This document shows, one piece after another, positions 9,150 through 14,793 of a stretch of 64,000 nucleotides of DNA. The notes beneath the pieces were generated by a model. It had not been told where the DNA came from. It searched no databases and was given only the letters and a program-made list of their open reading frames with translations. The translations under genes and the position numbers were made by a program. The stretch's first letter is position 1. Every line of letters begins with the position of its first letter. This stretch comes from Granulicella sp. L46 (GTDB taxonomy: Bacteria; Acidobacteriota; Terriglobia; Terriglobales; Acidobacteriaceae): contig NZ_LMUT01000009.1 of NCBI RefSeq assembly GCF_009765785.1, positions 509,406-573,405 on the forward strand. Direction: 5' to 3'.

Positions 9150-9770
9150 TCAGGTTCCGTAGAGACGATGGGCACGGATGTAGTTCAGAATGGAGCCAGG
9201 CAGCAGGCCAGAGCAATCCGATCCGACCCTCAGAAGCTCGCGGATGTCGGTGGCGCTCGCAGGTTCATGCACACCCTCAAGCACGTGCACCCGGGATAGC
9301 TGCTCAGGCGTTAGTTTGAGACTCTGTAACTGCTGCAACGAGACGCCCGGGCGGTTTACAACAATCCATTCGGCAAGTTGGAGCAGGCTGTCCGGAGACC
9401 TCCAGCGACGCAGATCCAGAAATGCGTCAGCGCCGACGATAACAAAAAGGCTGTCATCCGGAGAGGTGTTGACGTGTAGCTTGATCAAAGTATCTACCGT
9501 GTAGTTCGGTGAGCCATCTGCGTGTGGGGCATCGACTGAAGACGGTTCAAAGTCCGCATGAGCGCTTGGGGGCTGCAACTCGCAGAGCAATGAAACCATG
9601 GATAGGCGATCGGCAAATGAAGCGGAGGCCCCCTTTGTTTTGAGTGGTTGCCGGCCAGTTGGCGCGAAGAGGATGCGATCAAGCGACAAAGCCTCAGCAG
9701 CGGCGTGCCCAATCCCGAAATGGCCCAAGTGGGGTGGGTCGAAGCTGCCGCCAAAGAAGCCAATTCGCAT
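9150..9770 (-). CDS. nadD: Nicotinate-nucleotide adenylyltransferase
   Basis: A 206-residue enzyme that joins nicotinate mononucleotide and ATP into deamido-NAD, a cytoplasmic step shared by de novo and salvage NAD synthesis. The N-terminus carries the nucleotidyltransferase motif GGSFDPPHLGH (residues 7-17), with RILFAPTGRQPLK following. Further in are YTVDTLIKL, FVIVGADAFLDLRRW and the C-terminal SATDIRELLR region, equivalent to the ISSTxIR motif that contacts ATP phosphates, and an ending YIRAHRLYG typical of the family. Length is normal. It is the first gene of a nadD-rsfS pair. Confidence 0.95.
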   Translation of the reverse strand: MRIGFFGGSFDPPHLGHFGIGHAAAEALSLDRILFAPTGRQPLKTKGASASFADRLSMVSLLCELQPPSAHADFEPSSVDAPHADGSPNYTVDTLIKLHVNTSPDDSLFVIVGADAFLDLRRWRSPDSLLQLAEWIVVNRPGVSLQQLQSLKLTPEQLSRVHVLEGVHEPASATDIRELLRVGSDCSGLLPGSILNYIRAHRLYGT

Positions 9771-9911
9771 GATGGCTGATTGTATCCGGCATGGCGGCTA
9801 TTCACTCGCCACGACGCACTCCGTTAAGTGAGCAGCGACCCTCGCTTCGTCCCTCTAGAGCAGGCGCATAACTGAGCGTTGAGTCTGAGTTAGGCCGTGG
9901 CACAGGGCGCT

Positions 9912-9939
9912 GGTTATTCTGCGCGAAGGCAGAATAACC
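9912..9939. other. Inverted repeat with 11-bp stem, role unclear
   Basis: GGTTATTCTGC at 9912-9922 is the exact complement of 9929-9939, with a 6-base loop. It lies between nadD and the glycine-rich protein gene. No T tract flanks it on either strand, so termination is not shown. Confidence 0.5.
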
Positions 9940-9964
9940 GGGTTGCGACAACGAGAGTGAATAG

Positions 9965-10005
9965 GCAAAAAGAGCCGGGCGGCCGGAGATATCTCCGGAC
10001 GCCCG
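9965..10005 (-). terminator. Terminator of the glycine-rich protein gene
   Basis: The palindrome at 9983-9998 (CCGGAGATATCTCCGG) is extended by CGGGCG/CGCCCG outside a one-base mismatch. Read on the minus strand it is followed by CTCTTTTTGCC. It lies 22 bases after the stop codon of the minus-strand gene. Confidence 0.75.
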
Positions 10006-10026
10006 TAAGTATTGCAGCCAAATGGG

Positions 10027-10917
10027 TTAGTGGTGGCCTCCGCCGCCACCTCCGTGGCCCCCGCCTCCGCCCCAACCGCCGCCACCACCGCCCCAGCCAC
10101 CGCCGCCGTGCCAGCCTCCTCCCCAACCGCCGCCGTAGTAGCCACGACCCCAACCACCACCGTAGTAGCCCCAGCCGAAGCCAAAGTAGTAGGGATAGCC
10201 GAAGTAGTAGGGGTACCCGTAATCGTAGTAAGGATAGCCGGCATACGGCCCGTAGTAGCCGGGACCGGGGCCTGGGGCGCCCATGCCCTGGTTATAGCCA
10301 TAGGGGATGAGGTCGGCGCGCGCTTCAAAGGGGTCAAATTCGAAAGAGCGGATGTCCGGGCCGTTGAAGATGACTGCGTGGTTCTCCTTTATTTTGATCG
10401 GTTTGACTTGGGTGTTGGTGCCGGGATAGGCCCAGGCTTCACCTTTCAAAGTACGGGCGGTGTTGGTGTTGGCGTTGAAGGTGTAGAAGCCGTCTTTGAT
10501 CAAATTTGTCTCGCCGCCGGGGAGGATGATCAGGATCTGGGCGTGCTTGATGGCGCTGTGGATGCTGATGTTGGCTACGCCGCGTTCAACTTTAAGTACT
10601 GTATTTTCATTGCTTAACGTGACTGCGCGGACGGCGCTGCCGCGGCCTACGCGGAGGAAGACGCCGGGGGCGACTACGGCGCTGGCGGAGCCGCGGCCTA
10701 CCGTGAGGAGCTGGCCGGGGGCTAGCTTGGTCGGGGCGGCGTTGTAATCATTAGGGTTAGCTGGAGGGGCTTCCTGGGAGCGCTCGATCGGGGCGGCCTG
10801 GGATTGCATGGGGGGAGTACTCATTTGGCCGCTCTGGGGGTCATTATCCTGCGCAAAAGCGGCAGATGTGAACGTTGTCAGGGTCAGAGCGAGGAGAAGG
10901 GTGGTGAACTTGGACAT
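10027..10917 (-). CDS. Secreted FecR-like protein with Gly/Tyr-rich C-terminus
   Basis: A 296-residue protein of unknown role. Residues 1-22 are a signal peptide (MSKFTTLLLALTLTTFTSAAFAQ). The middle (about 65-195) reads like a FecR/beta-helical surface domain, with LLTVGRGSASAVVAPGVFLRVG and VERGVANISI. From about residue 205 the chain is dominated by Gly, Tyr, Trp and Phe (repeats of GYPYY and GGGWG) and ends in GGHGGGGGGHH, a composition seen in surface-exposed low-complexity proteins. The family call is tentative; I recognise no catalytic motif. The gene is monocistronic, with a terminator just downstream. Confidence 0.75.
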   Translation of the reverse strand: MSKFTTLLLALTLTTFTSAAFAQDNDPQSGQMSTPPMQSQAAPIERSQEAPPANPNDYNAAPTKLAPGQLLTVGRGSASAVVAPGVFLRVGRGSAVRAVTLSNENTVLKVERGVANISIHSAIKHAQILIILPGGETNLIKDGFYTFNANTNTARTLKGEAWAYPGTNTQVKPIKIKENHAVIFNGPDIRSFEFDPFEARADLIPYGYNQGMGAPGPGPGYYGPYAGYPYYDYGYPYYFGYPYYFGFGWGYYGGGWGRGYYGGGWGGGWHGGGGWGGGGGGWGGGGGHGGGGGGHH

Positions 10918-11029
10918 ATGCTGAACCTCTGTCGTAGTAGACGAGATTTTATGCCTAAACGTTGCGGTTTTGCAGGTTCGCGACGATTAGCGGGCGAATC
11001 AACCAGTTTGCGGCGGTGAATTTGGTGTC

Positions 11030-11084
11030 GACTTAGCCCTGTTTCGGGTTACGCAGCGACGTGTTTAGCCCATTTTCGGGACGC
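11030..11084 (-). repeat. 55-bp dispersed element, copy 2
   Basis: The reverse complement of this stretch matches 3400-3454 at about 47 of 55 positions, including both CCCGAAA..GGGCTAA half-units and the TAACCCGAAAC core. It lies in the gap between a DUF3606 protein gene and the glycine-rich protein gene. Confidence 0.7.
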
Positions 11085-11135
11085 ACGTTTGCGGGAAGTC
11101 GTGGGAGGGTGGGATCCTTCGCGGACGGCGGGGGG

Positions 11136-11357
11136 TTAGTGGGGGTGGAGGGCGGCGCGGACCTTGTCGACGTGGGTGCCGTGGACGCGGATGGCCTCGT
11201 GGAGGACCTGGCTGGTGACGTGGAACTCTTTGGACCAGTAGGCGATGTCGGAGGACATCTTGGGGTTGATCTCTTTGGGGTCGTGGGGGCCTGCGGTTTG
11301 TTCTTCGTGGGGGGCGTGGGGCTCGTGGGCTTTGGGTGCGTCGTGGTGCTCGGACAT
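11136..11357 (-). CDS. Small DUF3606-domain protein
   Basis: A 73-residue protein. The last 45 residues fit the DUF3606 pattern: KEINPKMSSDIAYWSKEFHV, then a second helix ending VHGTHVDKVRAAL, which predicts a small helical fold of unknown function. The first 27 residues are rich in His, Glu, Pro and Ala. The frame stays open far upstream through an intergenic repeat, but the ATG at 11357 has GAGG seven bases before it and starts the conserved part, so the long version is rejected. A His-rich microprotein gene lies 400 bp upstream on the same strand. Confidence 0.75.
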   Translation of the reverse strand: MSEHHDAPKAHEPHAPHEEQTAGPHDPKEINPKMSSDIAYWSKEFHVTSQVLHEAIRVHGTHVDKVRAALHPH

Positions 11358-11465
11358 CGGGGTGCCTCGTGTACTGCTTAGAAGGATGTGCGTGCGGCGT
11401 GTGGGGATGTCCTGCGCGGACGGCGAGAGGCTTCCCGTGGCGGGCAGGGAGAGTTGGGGTGCGAG

Positions 11466-11575
11466 AGAGGAAAGCAATTCACTCGTTTCGACTGCGGCTT
11501 CACTCGGGCCTGCGGCAGCGTGGTATCCCACCATGCCGCAGACGCGCGTCATGGATGGGGCTCCCGGCTTCGCGT
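11466..11575. repeat. Intergenic element of about 105 bp, copy A
   Basis: This stretch aligns with 11622-11723 in the same orientation: both have GAGGAA-G-CAATTC, then CACTCGGGCC, then CGGCAG, then GGTATCCCACC, then a region with ATG..GCGTCATG and GATGGGG/AATGGGG. The two copies are diverged. The gap 11358-11763 holds these copies and no gene I can support. Confidence 0.55.
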
Positions 11576-11621
11576 GGGGCGACGAGGTATGGGGTGGTGG
11601 AGTGGAGGGTGTGAGTGATGC

Positions 11622-11723
11622 AGAGGAAGACAATTCGGTCGTTGCGCGTGCGGGTGCACTCGGGCCTTCGGCAGAGCGGTATCCCACCCATGACGCAAAG
11701 GATGCGTCATGAATGGGGACCCG
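11622..11723. repeat. Intergenic element of about 105 bp, copy B, with hairpin
   Basis: Second copy of the element at 11466-11575. It contains a perfect 9-bp inverted repeat, CATGACGCA at 11689-11697 with TGCGTCATG at 11703-11711, loop AAGGA; the corresponding part of copy A is degenerate. The open frames that run through both copies have no start signal or family resemblance. Confidence 0.55.
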
Positions 11724-11763
11724 GGTGCTGCGCGCGCGGCGATGGCGGTGCGTAGGGCGAGGG

Positions 11764-11976
11764 TTACAGGTCGGTTGCAACCTGGGCGACATCCTCGGAG
11801 GCTTCGTGGGCGTGGGTGGAGTGCTTGTGGGCACTGGCGGAGTGCTCGTGAGCCTTGGCGGAGTGCTGGGCTGCTTCTTCGTGGTTGCCGGCTTCGTGGT
11901 GCTCGGCTGCGGCGTGGTGGGCTTTGGCGGCTTCTTCGTGATGATGGGCTGCGGTCTTGTGAGCTTCGTGTGCCAT
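11764..11976 (-). CDS. His/Ala-rich 70-residue microprotein
   Basis: Begins MAHEAHKTAAHHHEEAAKAHHAA and continues with near-heptad spacing of HH, AHxHS and EAA units to the end. Such composition predicts one long amphipathic helix or coil with many metal-binding histidines. Similar short proteins starting MAHEAHKTA are, to my knowledge, widespread and uncharacterised. The ATG at 11976 has AGGAG seven bases upstream (AGGAGATACCCC), which supports translation. No signal peptide or membrane segment. Role unknown; metal binding or stress protection are guesses from composition alone. Confidence 0.7.
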   Translation of the reverse strand: MAHEAHKTAAHHHEEAAKAHHAAAEHHEAGNHEEAAQHSAKAHEHSASAHKHSTHAHEASEDVAQVATDL

Positions 11977-12122
11977 GGGGTATCTCCTGTGACCGGATTG
12001 TCCGGTGTGGGAGATGCTAGGGCTGGGTGTGTTTCATTGGCATGAGGACGAGATGAAATGATTGCACAACGCCCGTCTTACGCCGACCTCGAGGAAATGG
12101 AATAAGCTCGTGCAGATGAAGC

Positions 12123-12485
12123 TTACTTGCATTTATCTAGTAGCATCTGCGCCGCGCCGCTTTTTGAGAGCGCGTAATCTTCGACCCAAACATCAGTAGA
12201 CTCATCGGCCGTGTCATCCAGAATCGTATGCATGCCGTAGGTTGTCATATTTCCGACCATGATGTCGTCCTCGTCAGGATCGTGGCCTCCGAACCATTCG
12301 AGCACGGAATAGTCGACGTTGCTGGGTGTCTTGATTGCAACGATGTAGTAGTCGCAGCCGCTAATTCTATGGGTCACAATTCCTTTCGAGCTGGCAGCTT
12401 CCACTGGAGCGACTTGGCTGGTCGCGAAGGTCGTGGCGATTATGCAAACGGCAGCAAGAATTCTGAGGCCTGATTTCAACTCCAT
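12123..12485 (-). CDS. Small secreted hypothetical protein
   Basis: A 120-residue protein with an N-terminal signal peptide (SGLRILAAVCIIATTFATSQ..VEAA, cleavage near residue 30). The mature part is acidic (GGHDPDEDDIMVG, DDTADESTDVWVEDY) and has cysteines in GCDYYIV and at the C-terminal LLDKCK, which could form one disulfide. I do not recognise a family. The DNA here is less G+C-rich than the gyrA side and resembles the defence-like operon that starts 190 bp away on the opposite strand, so both may belong to one acquired segment. Confidence 0.6.
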   Translation of the reverse strand: MELKSGLRILAAVCIIATTFATSQVAPVEAASSKGIVTHRISGCDYYIVAIKTPSNVDYSVLEWFGGHDPDEDDIMVGNMTTYGMHTILDDTADESTDVWVEDYALSKSGAAQMLLDKCK

Positions 12486-12675
12486 AGTTTTGCCTCTGAG
12501 TGATTGCTTGAAATATAGACCAAGTGGGAATCAACGTGTTGCGGCTCGACAAATAACTTCGCACCAGGGGAAAGGTGAGATAGACTTGGCGCACCGTTCT
12601 CGTCAAATTTTGAAATGCTCACAGGCCCTTATGCGAACCGTATTGTTGAGTTTCCTTTGTCACGTTTGAGGTGCT

Positions 12676-13521
12676 ATGGAGAAGAATCAATTCAATGCCC
12701 TAACTGCCATGCAGCGGCTTCATTTCCAGCAGGCGGCGAATCTCCAATACGCGATCCTATATGTGCAGATTGCGATAGCCGTCCTTGGCGCTGCGGTCGT
12801 GTTCGTGACCGGCCAAATGATCGACTATTCAGCCAGTATTTTAGGCGCGTCGCTGGTAATCAGTTGGCTAATTCTCTTCATAAATTGCAGGAAAAAACGA
12901 GATCTCGCCGAGCGACTTCGCAGAGCCACCTTGGTTTCCGGAGGTCTCGGCATCGTCCTTAGCAGGGAAGAGTTTTGCGATTTAATGTTGGCTTCGGGCG
13001 CCACGGAATCCCAGATTCAGGGCTATCACGATCCCACCTATTACGCAGCGCAGGGTTTGCCTCCAGGCGCTGAAAAGCTCGCCGGTATGCTTTGTGAGTC
13101 ATCATTTTTTTCCGCCTACCTGCTTGCAAGAAGTGCTTGGATTTACGCTTCAGTCTGCTTTGTTACTTTCGTAGTCTGCGTTGGAACAATTCTCGTGGCT
13201 TTGACTGTGCTCGATAGGGGAGCCTTGGTTATCAGTGTCCGCTTCGTTTGCTGCTTCGCGACCCTGCTGGTATCGACCGATCTGCTGGGAGCTTCGATCG
13301 CATACGCCTCGGCTGCGGAGACAGTCAGGAACGTTATCCAGAGGTTAAGGCTAGCAAAGGCAAACGGGTATCCCCAACACGATCTGTTGATGATCCTTGG
13401 AGATTACAACTCCGCTGTTGAAGGGGCACCGCTCTTTCCGCCGGGAGTCTACGCCCATTATGCGGATTGGTTGAACGATACGTGGAAGCGATCGGATAGC
13501 TACGAACCGGCTTGCAAATGA
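12676..13521 (+). CDS. S-4TM family pore-forming effector (CBASS-like)
   Basis: A 281-residue membrane protein with four predicted transmembrane helices in two hairpins: about 25-45, 51-70, 153-176 and 183-205. This 2+2 layout matches the S-4TM (SMODS-associated 4TM) family, as do the cytoplasmic segment YYAAQGLPPGAEKLAGMLCESSFF (split here: residues 122-145) and the tail DYNSAVEGAPLFPPGVY followed by WLNDTW. In that family the protein is the predicted membrane-damaging effector of CD-NTase systems: a cyclic nucleotide made on phage infection would open or assemble it. It is followed after 27 bp by a CD-NTase gene on the same strand. GAGG lies before the ATG at 12676. Recognition is by pattern, not by search. 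Confidence 0.8.
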   Translation: MEKNQFNALTAMQRLHFQQAANLQYAILYVQIAIAVLGAAVVFVTGQMIDYSASILGASLVISWLILFINCRKKRDLAERLRRATLVSGGLGIVLSREEFCDLMLASGATESQIQGYHDPTYYAAQGLPPGAEKLAGMLCESSFFSAYLLARSAWIYASVCFVTFVVCVGTILVALTVLDRGALVISVRFVCCFATLLVSTDLLGASIAYASAAETVRNVIQRLRLAKANGYPQHDLLMILGDYNSAVEGAPLFPPGVYAHYADWLNDTWKRSDSYEPACK

Positions 13522-13548
13522 ATTGATCATATAACTTAGGAGGCAGCG

Positions 13549-14427
13549 GTGGCCCTTTCAGTTGACGCGGGATTCGGCGAACTCATTGAGACAATTCGTG
13601 CGAAGCAAGGCGAGGTTGAATCTGCTGCAGGTCATCGCGCGAGTATCGATGCGAAGCTCAGAAGCGTATTTGGATCGACGGCTTTGTTTAGGACGGGTTC
13701 GTTTGGGAACGGAACTAATGTAGCAGGATATAGCGACGTCGATTATTTCGCCGTAATTCCCGTGGAGAATTTGAAGGCCGACTCCGCTATAACTCTCGAT
13801 GAAGTCGCAACGGCTCTCCGCGATCGATTCCCGTTTACTGATATCCGGATCAATGGTCCTGCGGTGAAGGTTCCATTTGGGTTAGACGGAGCGGAGGCCA
13901 CCGAAATTGTTCCAGTTCATCACACTGGATTCACAAAGCTGGGCTTTAGGCAGTTTGATATGCCTGACGGAAAGGGCGGTTGGAAGTTCAGTGCTCCTGA
14001 ATCTCATAACGCCTATGTCTCCGCGGTCGATGACAAATTCAGCGGTAAGGCTAAGCTGTTGATTCGCCTTTTGAAAGCTTGGAAGTATTACAAGAATGTG
14101 CCGTTGAAGTCGTTCTATCTCGAAATCGTTACCGCTGCATATGCCTCGGCAGAGAAGGCAATCGTCTATCAATTGGATATTCCGAGAGTTATGCGATTGC
14201 TGTTACAGAACGGTGTAACACGTGTGCGCGATCCAAGGTTCCCAAACGACGAAATGTGGCTTGATCCGTGTGCCACCGAAACGCAGCGAAAGGAGATCGC
14301 CGAACATTTGAAGCGTGCGGTTGATTGGGCAGAGGAGGCCTGGGTATCGGAAGTCGCGAATGATATGGAGGAAGCGTTCGATCGCTGGGACCTCGTGTAT
14401 AACTGGGAGTTCCCTACTTATATCTGA
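13549..14427 (+). CDS. CD-NTase (cGAS/DncV-like nucleotidyltransferase, SMODS)
   Basis: A 292-residue cyclic-oligonucleotide synthase. The nucleotidyltransferase core shows G50-S51 in GSFGNG, the metal-binding pair D63 and D65 in YSDVDYF, and a third acidic residue, E119, in ATEIVPV. Helices expected of the family follow: LLIRLLKAWKYY and KSFYLE (187-192). The C-terminal part (VRDPRFPNDEMWLDP and on) resembles the helical domain of OAS/CD-NTases. Family role: making a second messenger that activates the partner effector, here the S-4TM protein just upstream, as in type I CBASS. The start is GTG at 13549 with AGGAGG five bases before it. No Cap2/Cap3 or HORMA/TRIP13 genes are nearby. The nucleotide product is unknown. 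Confidence 0.87.
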   Translation: MALSVDAGFGELIETIRAKQGEVESAAGHRASIDAKLRSVFGSTALFRTGSFGNGTNVAGYSDVDYFAVIPVENLKADSAITLDEVATALRDRFPFTDIRINGPAVKVPFGLDGAEATEIVPVHHTGFTKLGFRQFDMPDGKGGWKFSAPESHNAYVSAVDDKFSGKAKLLIRLLKAWKYYKNVPLKSFYLEIVTAAYASAEKAIVYQLDIPRVMRLLLQNGVTRVRDPRFPNDEMWLDPCATETQRKEIAEHLKRAVDWAEEAWVSEVANDMEEAFDRWDLVYNWEFPTYI

Positions 14428-14450
14428 AGGTCATCGAATGATGACAGCGC

Positions 14451-14485
14451 CGCGGACTTACGGTCCGCGCCGTTTGTTTATTTAT
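14451..14485 (+). terminator. Terminator of the CBASS-like operon
   Basis: Stem CGCGGAC (14451-14457) with GTCCGCG (14463-14469), loop TTACG, followed by CCGTTTGTTTATTTATT. It lies 24 bases after the CD-NTase stop codon and closes the two-gene unit. Confidence 0.7.
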
Positions 14486-14509
14486 TGGTGGGGTTGATTG
14501 TCCGGGATA

Positions 14510-14720
14510 AATCCCGGACCTATCTCAGGTGCAAGGGCAAGGGCCAGAAGTAGATCCCTGCGGGATGACAACCAATAAAGCAGGGGCAACGGCAAGGGCG
14601 TGAAGCAGATTCCCAAAGGGAATGACAGAAAGAAATGCAAGAGCAACGGCAAGGGCAAATACAGGGGTCCTTCGCTTCGCTCTAGGATGACGAGTTTTGT
14701 GGGGAGACGGGAAAGGATGA
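14510..14720. repeat. Intergenic GGCAAG-rich element between the CBASS-like operon and gyrA
   Basis: Contains scattered copies of CAAGGGCAAGGG and CAACGGCAAGGGC, plus the string AAGCAGATTCCCAAAGGGAATGACAGAAAGAAA (split: 14614-14635 then on) and TCCTTCGCTTCGCTCTAGGATGACGAG. The same combination recurs at 32730-32830 and 38435-38600. No gene can be supported in 14428-14793. Confidence 0.55.
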
Positions 14721-14741
14721 CGAGTGTAGTGGGGGAATAGA

Positions 14742-14771
14742 AAAGGGCGCCGAGGTTAGTCGGCGCCCTTT
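14742..14771 (-). terminator. Terminator of gyrA
   Basis: A 12-bp perfect stem (14742-14753 with 14760-14771), loop of 6. On the minus strand it follows the gyrA stop by 22 bases and runs into CCCTTTTCTATT. It can also act on plus-strand transcripts. Confidence 0.8.
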
Positions 14772-14793
14772 GTGTTGTTGGGAAGACGGTTGG

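Noticed and set aside
11358-11834. Long minus-strand extension of the DUF3606 gene
   Set aside because: Runs through two copies of an intergenic repeat; the ATG at 11357 with a ribosome-binding site begins the conserved domain.
14428-14793. Mobile-element remnant next to the CBASS-like operon
   Set aside because: No transposase fragment, terminal inverted repeats or target duplication could be seen; the region is repeat-rich intergenic DNA.
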